The notes beneath the pieces were generated by a model. That model was not told the DNA's origin, ran no database searches, and was given only the letters and a program-made list of their open reading frames with translations. From assembly GCF_013409345.1 (NCBI RefSeq), contig NZ_JACCBB010000001.1:744001-808000 (forward strand): a stretch of 64,000 nucleotides of DNA, written 5' to 3'. This document shows, in pieces, positions 44,735 through 53,564 of this stretch. A program made the translations under genes and the position numbers. Every line of letters begins with the position of its first letter. Position 1 is the first letter of the stretch. Source of the DNA: Kineococcus aurantiacus (lineage in GTDB: Bacteria > Actinomycetota > Actinomycetes > Actinomycetales > Kineococcaceae).

Positions 44735-45622
44735 GTGAAGCAGCGCAGCCTCGGGCGCCCCGGCGCCCCCACCACCCGGCAGGTCTCCGCCATCGGCCTC
44801 GGCGGCATGCCGCTGAGCATCGAGGGCCGTCCCGACACCGACCGGGCCCTCGCCACGATCCACGCCGCCCTCGAGGCCGGCGTCACCCTCATCGACACCG
44901 CCGACGCCTACCACCGCGACGCGGACGAGGTCGGCCACAACGAGGAGCTCATCGCCCGCGCCCTGCGCGAGTTCGGCGGCAGCACCGACGACGTCGTCGT
45001 CGCCACCAAGGGCGGCCACCTGCGCCCCGGCGACGGGTCCTGGACGCAGAACGGCGACCCCGCCTACCTCAAGGAGGCCGCCAAGGCCTCCGCCCGCCGC
45101 CTCGGCGTGGAGGCCATCGGCCTCTACCAGTTCCACCGCCCGGACCCGAACGTCCCCTACGCCGAGTCCGTCGGGGCCCTGGCCGAGCTGCTCGACGAGG
45201 GCGTCATCGTCCGCGCCGGCATCTCCAACGCCGACGTGGCCCAGATCGAGGAGGCCGACACCGTCCTGGGCGGCCGCCTGGTCTCGGTGCAGAACCAGTT
45301 CTCCCCCGCCTTCCGCAGCAGCCAGGGCGAGCTGGAGCACTGCGCGGCCCGCGGCATCTCCTTCCTGCCCTGGTCCCCGCTGGGCGGGATCTCCAACGCC
45401 GCCGAGCTCGGCAGCCGCCACGCGGTGTTCGCCGAGGTGGCCGAGGCCCACGGCGTCAGCCCGCAGCAGGTCACGCTGGCGTGGGAACTGGCCCTGGCCG
45501 AGCAGGTCCTGCCCATCCCCGGCTCCTCCCGCCCGGCGAGCATCCTGGACTCCCTGGCCGCCGCCGACCTGGAACTGACCGCCGACGAGGTCGCCCGCCT
45601 GTCCGAAGGAGCCCGCTCGTGA
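44735..45622 (+). CDS. Aldo/keto reductase 1
   Basis: 295 aa NADP(H)-dependent oxidoreductase, TIM-barrel. Catalytic tetrad segments: LIDTADAYHRD (Asp, Tyr), VVATKGGHLRP (Lys), LYQFHRPDPN (His). C-terminal LPIPGSSRPASILDSLAA matches the cofactor-binding end. First of two AKR genes under the divergent LysR regulator; likely reduces an aldehyde or sugar-derived carbonyl. It ends in a GTGA overlap with the second. Confidence 0.93.
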   Translation: MKQRSLGRPGAPTTRQVSAIGLGGMPLSIEGRPDTDRALATIHAALEAGVTLIDTADAYHRDADEVGHNEELIARALREFGGSTDDVVVATKGGHLRPGDGSWTQNGDPAYLKEAAKASARRLGVEAIGLYQFHRPDPNVPYAESVGALAELLDEGVIVRAGISNADVAQIEEADTVLGGRLVSVQNQFSPAFRSSQGELEHCAARGISFLPWSPLGGISNAAELGSRHAVFAEVAEAHGVSPQQVTLAWELALAEQVLPIPGSSRPASILDSLAAADLELTADEVARLSEGARS

Positions 45623-46557
45623 GGACCGTCCCGCTGGGGACCACCGGCCTGCAGGTGCCCAACGTCGTCCTCGGCCTCATGCGCATCGCCGAGATGGACG
45701 ACGAGGCCATCCGCACCCTCGTCGCCACCGGCCGCGAGGTCGGCATCACGATGGTCGACCACGCCGACGTCTACGGCGGTGCCCCGCACCGCTGCGAGGA
45801 GCGGTTCGCCCAGGCCGTCAAGCTCAGCTCCTCCGAGCGCGAGCAGACGGTCATCCAGACCAAGTGCGGCATCGTGCCCGGCGAGGACGGGGCGTACTTC
45901 GACTTCTCGTACGAGCACATCATCTCCTCGGTCACCGGGTCGCTGAGGGCGCTGGACACCGACTACCTCGACGTCCTGCTGCTGCACCGCCCCGACGCCC
46001 TCGTCGAACCCGAGGGCGTGGCGAAGGCGTTCGACGAGCTGCACGAGGCCGGCAAGGTCCGCGCGTTCGGCGTCTCCAACCACACCCCCGGCCAGCTGGA
46101 ACTGCTGCGCAAGCACGTGCGCCAGCCGCTCGTGGCCAACCAGCTGCAGCTGTCGATCACCCACGCGCCCCTCGTCGCGCAGGGCGTCGCGGCGAACATG
46201 CAGGGTCTGGACCAGTCGATCTCGCGCGACTACGGCACCCTGGACTACTGCCGGCTGCACGACATCACGGTGCAGGCGTGGTCGCCGTTCCAGGCCGGGT
46301 TCTTCGACGGGGTGTTCCTCGACAACCCGAAGTACCCCGAGCTGAACGCCGTGCTGGACCGCCTCGCCGCGCAGTACGACGTCCCGACGATCGCGATCGC
46401 GACCGCGTGGATCACCCGCCACCCGGCGAACATGCAGGTCGTCCTCGGCACCACGAACCCCGACCGGGTCCGCGCCGCGGCCCAGGGTTCGGACGTCCCG
46501 CTGACCAGGGCGGAGTGGTACGAGCTGTTCCGCGCCGCGGGCTACCAGGTGCCCTGA
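45619..46557 (+). CDS. Aldo/keto reductase 2 (YdhF-like)
   Basis: 312 aa from GTG 45619 with GAAGGAG upstream. Tetrad segments: MVDHADVYGG (Asp, Tyr), VIQTKCGIVPG (Lys), LLLHRPDALVEP (His). TPNPDR-type end reads LGTTNPDRVRAAAQG, and the overall pattern resembles the E. coli YdhF branch. Sequence identity with AKR 1 is low, so the two are not a recent duplication. Translationally coupled to AKR 1. Confidence 0.92.
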   Translation: MRTVPLGTTGLQVPNVVLGLMRIAEMDDEAIRTLVATGREVGITMVDHADVYGGAPHRCEERFAQAVKLSSSEREQTVIQTKCGIVPGEDGAYFDFSYEHIISSVTGSLRALDTDYLDVLLLHRPDALVEPEGVAKAFDELHEAGKVRAFGVSNHTPGQLELLRKHVRQPLVANQLQLSITHAPLVAQGVAANMQGLDQSISRDYGTLDYCRLHDITVQAWSPFQAGFFDGVFLDNPKYPELNAVLDRLAAQYDVPTIAIATAWITRHPANMQVVLGTTNPDRVRAAAQGSDVPLTRAEWYELFRAAGYQVP

Positions 46558-46590
46558 CCCGCGCCGCGCAGCGGTCCACGACCGTCAGGC

Positions 46591-46636
46591 CGGCGGGGGC
46601 GGAACCCGGGGTCGACCCCGGGTTCCGCCCCCGCCG
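46591..46636. terminator. Bidirectional terminator after the aldo/keto reductase and MBL genes
   Basis: 21-bp perfect stem, 46591-46611 with 46616-46636, loop TCGA, between convergent genes. Confidence 0.85.
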
Positions 46637-46694
46637 CCGTGGATCCCGGTGGTCGCGCGCAGCGACCCCGGGCGCTCCCCGCGCGACCCGCAGG

Positions 46695-47528
46695 TCACAC
46701 GCTCAGCGAACCCCCGACCGGTAGCTGCACCGCGCCGGCGACCCCCAGCCTCGACGCCTCCCGCACGAAGCGGCGGCCGGGTTCGACGAACCGGTCGCCC
46801 ATGGTCGCCCCCAGGGCGACGGGGTGCAGCGTCCCCCAGTGCACCGGCACCGAGACCCCCGGCCGGACCCGCGCCACGAGTTCGGCGGCCTGGCGCGGGT
46901 CGAGGTGGTGCGGGCCCAGGGTGTGGCCCCAGCCGCCGACGGGGACCAGCGCGACGTCGGGGGCGCGGCCGGCCGCGGCCAGCACCGCGTCGGACCCCGC
47001 GAACTCGCCGGTGTCCCCGATCGCCCACAGCAGCAGGTCGTCCAGGTCGCGGCCGGGGAACGCGCCCGGGACCCGCAGGAGGTGCTCGACGGCCTCGGCC
47101 CCGCGCGGGGCGCGGCTGAACCCGCTGCCCGTGCGGTGCCCGGCGTGGTGGGCGGGCAGGGCCGTGACCTGCACCGGGCCGCACGGCGTGGGCAGTTCCC
47201 GCGTCTGCCCGACGGCGACCTCCACGACGTGCGTGGCGGGCCGCCGCAACCGCCACCGCACCCAGTCCGAGGAACCCGGCGGGGTCACCAGAACCGTGGG
47301 CCGCATCCGCCGCAGCGACGGCAGGTCCAGGTGGTCGTGGTGCAGGTGCGAGACCAGCGCCAGGTCGCACCCGGCCCACGCGGCCGGGTCGGGCGTCGCG
47401 GGCCGGCGGCGCAGGTGCGCCAGCCCCGGCCGCAGCACGGGGTCGGTGACCACCCGCAGCGACCCTCCCGGCGTCCGCACGTCGACCGTCACGGTCGAGT
47501 GCCCCAGCCACCTCACGTCGACGCTCAC
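46695..47528 (-). CDS. MBL-fold metallo-hydrolase (UlaG-like)
   Basis: 277 aa. Metal motif SHLHHDHLDLPSL (HxHxDH), then a second histidine near LPAHHAGHR, IGDTGEFAG and VPVHWGTLHPV, the layout of UlaG / NAPE-PLD-like hydrolases. The N-terminal VRWLGHSTVTVD is typical. Substrate unknown. GTG 47528; it follows the phosphodiesterase gene by 22 bases and closes the era operon. Confidence 0.92.
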   Translation of the reverse strand: MSVDVRWLGHSTVTVDVRTPGGSLRVVTDPVLRPGLAHLRRRPATPDPAAWAGCDLALVSHLHHDHLDLPSLRRMRPTVLVTPPGSSDWVRWRLRRPATHVVEVAVGQTRELPTPCGPVQVTALPAHHAGHRTGSGFSRAPRGAEAVEHLLRVPGAFPGRDLDDLLLWAIGDTGEFAGSDAVLAAAGRAPDVALVPVGGWGHTLGPHHLDPRQAAELVARVRPGVSVPVHWGTLHPVALGATMGDRFVEPGRRFVREASRLGVAGAVQLPVGGSLSV

Positions 47529-47550
47529 CGTTCCTCCTCCCCCTGGCCCC

Positions 47551-49572
47551 TCACGAGCGCAGGTCGACCTGCTGCATCCACCGGACCAGCTGCTCGTGGA
47601 CCGTGGCGGCCCCCACGAGCGGCGCCTCGCCCGGCACGGACCGGTCCCGCAGGTCCTCGTCGACCTTCCACTCCGCCGGGTGCACCAGGACCGCCTGCTC
47701 CTGCCACCCGCCGAGCCCGCCGTGGGACCCGACCTGCTCCTCGAAGGCGTGCACCTCCCCGGTCACCGGGTCCACCGTGGAGTGCACGAACAGCGCCGGG
47801 GCGGTGCGGAAGCGCATGACCCGCAGCAGGTCGCCCGCGGCGCGGGGCCCGACGGCCGCGAGCGGGTCGGCGCCCTTGACCACGCCGGAGACCAGTTCGT
47901 GCTCCCCCTCGGTCCCGATGACGACGACCTCCTCGCCGCGGAACCCCGCGACGAAACCGATCCCGCGCGTCTGCAGGAGTCCGGGCACGAGCGCGGGCCA
48001 GCGGCGGTCGAACTCGGCGAGGTCGACGCGCCCGTCGGCGGCGCCGGGCACCGACAGCAGCGCCGTGCAGCCCGAGGTCGCGACGACGACGGCGTCGCGG
48101 TCGCCGTCGGGTTCGTCCTCGTGCCGGGTGCTGACGCGCTCGGCCTTGGCGTGGGGGGCGAACTCGCGCACCAGGACGTCCACCCGGCCGCGCATCTCCT
48201 CCCCGGCCGCGGTCGTCACCACGGGGTGCTCGGGCCCGGCCTCGTCGAGGAGCCCGGCGACGACCTCCTGCAGGGACCGCCCGCAGACCTGCTCGAACGT
48301 GGCCCCCTGCGCCTGGCCGTGGTCGGAGACGACCACGACGCGGTACTCGCGCGGGGAGACGGCCGCGACGTCGGCCAGCGTCTGCAGCACCCGGTCGATG
48401 CCCGCGAGCGCGTCGAGGGACTCGGCCCGCGCGACGCCGGCGTGGTGGGCGACCTCGTCGTAGTCGAGGAAGTCGACGAAGACGACGGGGCGGCCGTCGG
48501 CGAGCTCCTGGGCCACGACGGAGACGTTCAGGTCGCGCAGCAGCGCGTTGGTCAGGGCCCGCAGCAGGACGTACCAGCCGCGGCGCGGGATGCGGGGCTC
48601 GATGCGGCGCACCCGCTGCTGCCAGCCCTGGTACAGCTCCTTGACGATCTCCCCGAGGGTCAGGATGAGGCTGCGCAGCAGCACGAACGGGCGCGCGACG
48701 TACCGCAGGTAGGGGCGGCCCGAACCGCCTGCGCGGGACGTGGAGACGACGAGGTGGGCGTGCGAGGCCTCCCCGGAGAACAGGTTCCCGACGCTGGCGC
48801 CGTCGTCGGCCAGCAGCCCCCGCCGGCCGGCGGCGTGGGCGGCCTCGCGCGCGCGGCGCTCGATGACGGCGGCGTCGGCGGGCCGGTTCGCCACGAGGAC
48901 GCGGCCCAGCTCGGGGTCCCACCAGCGGAAGGCGGGGATGCCCTCGGTGGAGCCGTGCAGGAACCCGGCCTGGCTCGCGGGCGTGGTGGAGGGCAGCTGG
49001 GCGTGCCAGCCCTCCGCGAGGTGGGTGCCCTCCCGCAGCCAGCGGGAGACGGTCGTCAGCGTCCCCGAGTGCAGGCCGAACCGCAGCAGCGGCATCGACA
49101 GCCCGTCGACCTGGACGACGAGCAGCCCCGGGGGCCGCACGTCCCCCGGCGGGCTCGGCCGGTGCCGCAGCAGGCCGCGCACGACCCAGCGGCTGTCGTT
49201 GGAGCCGACGAGCCAGCGCACGGCGACGCCGACCAGGCCGGTCCACAGGTACACCTGCCACAGCGCGTTGAGGGAGCTGAGGTCGAGGCCGGGCACCGCC
49301 GTCAGCGCCGTGTGCAGCAGCAGCAGCTGCACCGCGACGCCGAGGACGACCGTCGGCAGCGGCCCCAGGACCCCCACGAGCGGCCCCAGGACGGGGCGCA
49401 CCAGCAGGTCGCCGACGGCGAGCACGGCCGCCGAGGCCAGCAGCCAGAACGGCGAGTCGACCCGCACGCCCGCGACGAGGTGCACGCTGATCCACAGCGC
49501 GAACGCGGTGGGCAGCAGCGACAGCAGCAGGTCGCGGACGTCGCGGGCGGTGAGGGCGAACCGGGAGCGCAC
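47551..49572 (-). CDS. Membrane protein: holin-like TM domain fused to a type I phosphodiesterase/alkaline-phosphatase domain
   Basis: 673 aa. Residues about 1-125 hold four hydrophobic segments resembling the Phage_holin_4_2/DUF group; about 145-673 is an alkaline-phosphatase superfamily domain: VVQVDGLSMPLLRFGL (metal Asp), nucleophile region LPSTTPASQAGFLHG, FVDFLDYDEVAHHAG (Asp/His) and VVVSDHGQAQG. It probably faces the periplasmic side and cleaves a phosphodiester or phosphonate on a lipid or glycan. Same fusion occurs next to era in other Actinobacteria in my recollection. GTG 49572, 22 bases after era. Confidence 0.85.
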   Translation of the reverse strand: MRSRFALTARDVRDLLLSLLPTAFALWISVHLVAGVRVDSPFWLLASAAVLAVGDLLVRPVLGPLVGVLGPLPTVVLGVAVQLLLLHTALTAVPGLDLSSLNALWQVYLWTGLVGVAVRWLVGSNDSRWVVRGLLRHRPSPPGDVRPPGLLVVQVDGLSMPLLRFGLHSGTLTTVSRWLREGTHLAEGWHAQLPSTTPASQAGFLHGSTEGIPAFRWWDPELGRVLVANRPADAAVIERRAREAAHAAGRRGLLADDGASVGNLFSGEASHAHLVVSTSRAGGSGRPYLRYVARPFVLLRSLILTLGEIVKELYQGWQQRVRRIEPRIPRRGWYVLLRALTNALLRDLNVSVVAQELADGRPVVFVDFLDYDEVAHHAGVARAESLDALAGIDRVLQTLADVAAVSPREYRVVVVSDHGQAQGATFEQVCGRSLQEVVAGLLDEAGPEHPVVTTAAGEEMRGRVDVLVREFAPHAKAERVSTRHEDEPDGDRDAVVVATSGCTALLSVPGAADGRVDLAEFDRRWPALVPGLLQTRGIGFVAGFRGEEVVVIGTEGEHELVSGVVKGADPLAAVGPRAAGDLLRVMRFRTAPALFVHSTVDPVTGEVHAFEEQVGSHGGLGGWQEQAVLVHPAEWKVDEDLRDRSVPGEAPLVGAATVHEQLVRWMQQVDLRS

Positions 49573-49594
49573 GGTGTCGTGGAGCGGGCGGGGC

Positions 49595-50506
49595 TCAGAA
49601 ACCGAGGCGCTGCAACTGCTTGGGGTCGCGCTGCCAGTCCTTGGCGACCTTCACCCGCAGGTCCAGGTGGACCCGGGTGCCCAGCAGAGCCTCGATCTGC
49701 CGGCGGGCGCGGGTGCCGACGTCCTTCAGCCGCGCGCCGCCGCGGCCGATGACGATGCCCTTCTGGGACTCGCGCTCGACGTAGAGCCACACGAAGACCG
49801 TGAGGACGCCGTTGTCGCCCTCCTGCATCTCCTCCACGACGACGGCCAGGGAGTGCGGCAGCTCGTCGCGGACGCCCTCCAGGGCCGCCTCGCGGACGAG
49901 CTCGGCGACCATGACGGTCTCGGGTTCGTCGGTCAGCTCGCCGTCGGGGTACAGCCGGGGCCCCTCGGGCAGGTGCTGCAGGAGGACGTCGGCGACGGTG
50001 TCGACCTGCTCGCCGGTCAGCGCCGAGGCGGGGACGACGTCGGAGAAACCCCCGAGCACCTCCTCGCCGAGGGCGGAGACCGCCAGCAGCTGCTCGGCGA
50101 CCTGCTGCTTGGAGGCCTTGTCGGTCTTGGTGACCAGGGCGACCTTCGTCGAGCGGGGGACCGCGCCGAGGGCGTCGGCGATGAAGCGGTCACCGGGGCC
50201 GATCTTCTCGTCGGCGGGGATGCACAGCGCGACGACGTCGACCTCGGCGAGGGTCTCGTGGACCAGGTCGTTGAGCCGCTGGCCCAGCAGGGTGCGGGGC
50301 CGGTGCAGTCCGGGGGTGTCGACGAGGACGAGCTGGGCGTCGGGGCGGTGCACGATGCCGCGCACGGTGTGCCGGGTGGTCTGCGGCCGCGAGCTGGTGA
50401 TCGCGACCTTCTGCCCGACCAGCGCGTTCGTCAGCGTGGACTTGCCGGCGTTGGGCCGGCCCACGAGGCAGGCGAAGCCGGAGCGGTGGGGGGTTGCTTC
50501 AGGCAT
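49595..50506 (-). CDS. era: GTPase Era
   Basis: 303 aa. G1 GRPNAGKS, G2/G3 DTPGLH, G4 TKTD, G5 SAL, and the C-terminal KH domain with VRVERESQKGIVIGRGG-type sequence (YVERESQKGIVIGRGG). Checks 16S rRNA 3'-end maturation and 30S assembly. ATG 50506 is 8 bases inside the CBS-domain gene. Part of the phoH-ybeY-CBS-era operon devoted to rRNA processing. Confidence 0.98.
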   Translation of the reverse strand: MPEATPHRSGFACLVGRPNAGKSTLTNALVGQKVAITSSRPQTTRHTVRGIVHRPDAQLVLVDTPGLHRPRTLLGQRLNDLVHETLAEVDVVALCIPADEKIGPGDRFIADALGAVPRSTKVALVTKTDKASKQQVAEQLLAVSALGEEVLGGFSDVVPASALTGEQVDTVADVLLQHLPEGPRLYPDGELTDEPETVMVAELVREAALEGVRDELPHSLAVVVEEMQEGDNGVLTVFVWLYVERESQKGIVIGRGGARLKDVGTRARRQIEALLGTRVHLDLRVKVAKDWQRDPKQLQRLGF

Positions 50507-51809
50507 GGTCGAGGCCTCCGGCGTCGAGGAGTTCGGTCTCGGGTTCGGGCAGGCGGTGGACGAGGACCGTCCGCACCTGGTTGCGGCGGCCGGCGCGGGC
50601 GTCGGCCTCCAGCCGCAGGCCGTGCACCTCGGCGACGGCACCGGGGACGAGCACCTCACCGAGCGTCTTGGCGAGCAGGCCGCCGACGGTGTCGACGTCC
50701 TCGTCCTCGATCTCCCGGTCGAACAGCTCCCCGAGGTCCTCCACGTGCAGCCGCGAGGACACCCGGAACCCGCCGTCGTCGAGGTGCTCGACCTCGGGCC
50801 CGGCGCGGTCGTACTCGTCGGAGATGTCCCCGACGATCTCCTCGAGGATGTCCTCGATCGTGACCAGGCCGGCGGTGCCGCCGTACTCGTCGACGACGAT
50901 CGCCACGTGGACGTTGTCGCGCTGCATCTGCCGCATGAGGTCGTCGACGGGCAGGCTGTCGGGGACGAACACCGCCGGGCGGGCGACCTCCTCGACGTGC
51001 TCGGTGCGGGCCCGCGCGGGGTCGGTGTGGAAGCGGCGGGCGACGTCCTTGAGGTAGACGACGCCGAGGACGTCGTCGGCGTCCTCGCCCACGACCGGCA
51101 TCCGGGAGAACCCCGAGCGCAGGAACAGCGCCTCCGCCTCGTGCAGGCCCGTGCCGCGGCGGGCGGTGACGAGGTCGGTGCGGGGCACCATGACCTCGCG
51201 GGCGAGGGTGTCGCCGAGCTCGAAGACGGAGTGGATCATCCGCTGCTCGCGGGCCTCGATGACGGAGGTCTCCCCCGCCAGCTCGACGATCTCGCGCAGC
51301 TCGGCCTCGGACCCGAACGGGCCGTGGCGCAGGCCCCGGCCCGGGGTGACGGCGTTGCCGACGGCCACCAGGGCCCGGGCCACCGGCCCCAGGACGGTGG
51401 TCAGCGGGGCCAGCACGGGCGCGGCGAGCAGGCCGACGGTCTCGGCGTGCAGCCGGCCCAGCGTGCGGGGGCCGACGCCGACGAGGACGAAGTCGAGCGC
51501 CGACATGCCCAGCCCGGCGCCGAGCAGGACCAGGGACCACGAGTCGGTCCAGCTGGCCACGACGACGGTCACGCAGACCGCCGCGAGGGTCTCCAGGACG
51601 ACCCGCAGCAGGGTGCAGACGGTCAGGACGGGCGCGGCGCGCTCCAGCACGCGGGCCAGCGCCGGGGCGCCGCGGCGGCCGTCGTCCTGCAGCTCCCGGG
51701 CGCGGCGCCGGGACGTGCCGGCGATGGCCGACTCGGCGGCCGCGACGAGCCCGGCCGCCACGACGAGCAGCAGGGCCAGCAGCAGCAGCGGGCCCGCGGG
51801 AGCGTCCAC
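50499..51809 (-). CDS. CNNM/CorC-family membrane protein with CBS domains
   Basis: 436 aa. DUF21/CNNM transmembrane domain (1 to about 165, four hydrophobic segments), paired CBS domains (about 195-320: VMVPRTDLVTARRG, GLVTIEDILEEIVGDISDEYD), and a CorC_HlyC domain (about 335-425). Related proteins export magnesium or cobalt; older annotation calls them hemolysins. Overlaps the era start by 8 bases; follows ybeY by 3 bases. Confidence 0.94.
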   Translation of the reverse strand: MDAPAGPLLLLALLLVVAAGLVAAAESAIAGTSRRRARELQDDGRRGAPALARVLERAAPVLTVCTLLRVVLETLAAVCVTVVVASWTDSWSLVLLGAGLGMSALDFVLVGVGPRTLGRLHAETVGLLAAPVLAPLTTVLGPVARALVAVGNAVTPGRGLRHGPFGSEAELREIVELAGETSVIEAREQRMIHSVFELGDTLAREVMVPRTDLVTARRGTGLHEAEALFLRSGFSRMPVVGEDADDVLGVVYLKDVARRFHTDPARARTEHVEEVARPAVFVPDSLPVDDLMRQMQRDNVHVAIVVDEYGGTAGLVTIEDILEEIVGDISDEYDRAGPEVEHLDDGGFRVSSRLHVEDLGELFDREIEDEDVDTVGGLLAKTLGEVLVPGAVAEVHGLRLEADARAGRRNQVRTVLVHRLPEPETELLDAGGLDHA

Positions 51810-51812
51810 GCC

Positions 51813-52334
51813 TCAGCCCCCCGACGGCAGCGCCCGGTGCCCGACCGTGGGGGTCGGGTCGCCGGGACGGCCGATGCGGGCCAGGAAGCCCAGCACGAGC
51901 CGGCGCTGCAGGGTGAACATCTCCCGCTCCTCGTCCGGCTCGGCGTGGTCGTAGCCGAGCAGGTGCAGGATGCCGTGCGTCACGAGCAGCAGCACCTCGT
52001 CGGCCGTGGCGTGGCCCGAGGCCTTGGCCTGCGCCGCGGCCACCTCCGGGCACACCACGACGTCCCCCAGCAGGCCCGGCTCGGACGTGCCGCCCTCGCG
52101 GCCGGGGCGCAGCTGGTCCATGGGGAAGGACATGACGTCGGTGGGGCCGGGCTCGTCCATCCACTGCACGTGCAGGCGGGACATGGCCTCGGTGTCGACC
52201 ATGAGGATCGACAGGTCGGCCAGCGGGTGCACCCGCATCTCGTCCAGCACGTACCGGGCCAGGTGCGTCACCTCGACGGTGTCGACGCCGCGGCCCTGGG
52301 CGAAGCAGCTCTCGTCGACGACGTCGATGCTCAC
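51813..52334 (-). CDS. ybeY: Endoribonuclease YbeY
   Basis: 173 aa. Zinc site HGILHLLGYDH with H120, H124, H130; TDVMSFPMDQ near 65. Processes the 16S rRNA 3' end and contributes to ribosome quality control. GTG 52334 overlaps the phoH stop (GTGA). The tail after about 155 (RPGDPTPTVGHRALPSGG) is Gly/Pro-rich. Confidence 0.97.
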   Translation of the reverse strand: MSIDVVDESCFAQGRGVDTVEVTHLARYVLDEMRVHPLADLSILMVDTEAMSRLHVQWMDEPGPTDVMSFPMDQLRPGREGGTSEPGLLGDVVVCPEVAAAQAKASGHATADEVLLLVTHGILHLLGYDHAEPDEEREMFTLQRRLVLGFLARIGRPGDPTPTVGHRALPSGG

Positions 52335-53395
52335 CGCTTCCTCCCGCCGTGCGCGGCACCGGCCCGCGGGCGGGCCTCCTCCCAGCGGCCGTAGGCGTCG
52401 ACGATCTCCCCGACGAGGCGGTGCCGGACGACGTCGCTGGAGGTCAGCCGGGAGAAGTGGACGTCCTCGATGCCCTCGAGGATGTCCTGCACGACGCGCA
52501 GGCCCGACTCGGTGCCCGAGGGCAGGTCGACCTGCGTGACGTCACCCGTCACGACGATCTTGGACCCGAAGCCCAGGCGGGTGAGGAACATCTTCATCTG
52601 CTCGGGGGAGGTGTTCTGCGCCTCGTCCAGGATGATGAAGGCGTCGTTGAGGGTGCGCCCGCGCATGTACGCCAGGGGCGCGACCTCGATGGTCCCGGCC
52701 GCCATGAGGCGCGGGATGGAGTCGGGGTCGAGCATGTCGTGCAGCGCGTCGTACAGCGGGCGCAGGTACGGGTCGATCTTGTCGGTGAGCGTGCCGGGCA
52801 GGAAGCCCAGCCGCTCCCCGGCCTCGACCGCCGGGCGGGTCAGGACGATGCGGTTGACCTGCTTGGCCTGCAGCGCCTGCACGGCCTTGGCCATCGCCAG
52901 GTACGTCTTGCCCGTGCCCGCCGGGCCGATGCCGAAGACGACGGTGTGCTCGTCGATGGCCTCGACGTAGTGCTTCTGGTTGACCGTCTTGGGCCGGATC
53001 GTGCGCCCGCGGCTGGACAGGATGTTCATCGTCAGGACGTCGGCGGGGCGGTCGTCGCCGGTGCCGTTGGCCTGGGCGCGCAGCATGGCCACGGACCGCT
53101 CGACGGCGTCGGGCGACAGTGCCTGGCCGCTGCGCAGGACGGTCGTCATCTGGTCGACCAGGCGCTCCAGGAGGGCGACCTCGGCGGCCGTGCCCGTGAC
53201 GGTGATCTCGTTGCCGCGCACGAGGACGTCGACCCGGGTGAAGGCCCGCTCCAGCACGCGCAGCAGTTCGTCGCGCGCGCCGAGCAGCCCCACCATGGGG
53301 ACCTCGGGCGGCACCACGATGACGTGCCGCGCCGTGCCGAGGGCCTGGCCGGACGGCGCGGCCGTGGGTTCGGGGGTGGGTTCGGTGCTGGCCAT
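52331..53395 (-). CDS. phoH: PhoH-like ATPase
   Basis: 354 aa from ATG 53395. N-terminal KH-like region, then a helicase-like NTPase domain with Walker [11 protein letters not shown] (about 155-164) and Walker [11 protein letters not shown]. Thought to act in RNA metabolism with YbeY. An in-frame GTG at 53452 lies 12 nt behind TAGGAT and would add 19 residues; the promoter position favours that longer form, sequence similarity favours ATG 53395. First gene of the operon. Confidence 0.95.
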   Translation of the reverse strand: MASTEPTPEPTAAPSGQALGTARHVIVVPPEVPMVGLLGARDELLRVLERAFTRVDVLVRGNEITVTGTAAEVALLERLVDQMTTVLRSGQALSPDAVERSVAMLRAQANGTGDDRPADVLTMNILSSRGRTIRPKTVNQKHYVEAIDEHTVVFGIGPAGTGKTYLAMAKAVQALQAKQVNRIVLTRPAVEAGERLGFLPGTLTDKIDPYLRPLYDALHDMLDPDSIPRLMAAGTIEVAPLAYMRGRTLNDAFIILDEAQNTSPEQMKMFLTRLGFGSKIVVTGDVTQVDLPSGTESGLRVVQDILEGIEDVHFSRLTSSDVVRHRLVGEIVDAYGRWEEARPRAGAAHGGRKR

Positions 53396-53552
53396 GGTCG
53401 CCCCGAGGGGCCGCTCGCCTCCGTGTCGAGATGTGCGCGCCTGGGGGTGCACGCTGTCACCCCGATCCTAACGAGCCGGGCGCGCGCAGGTCTCCCGCGT
53501 TCGCCACCGGCTGCTCCCGGGTCCGCGCCGGGCCCCCGCTCGGCCACCGGGC

Positions 53553-53558
53553 TAGCCT
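53553..53558 (+). promoter_or_regulatory. -10 element of a leaderless Gfo/Idh promoter
   Basis: TAGCCT, CGCCCC (6 nt), then GTG 53565. Confidence 0.6.
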
Positions 53559-53564
53559 CGCCCC

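Noticed and set aside
46558-46694. Possible small RNA gene after aldo/keto reductase 2
   Set aside because: The 21-bp stem with loop TCGA is explained by termination between convergent genes, and no promoter was seen.
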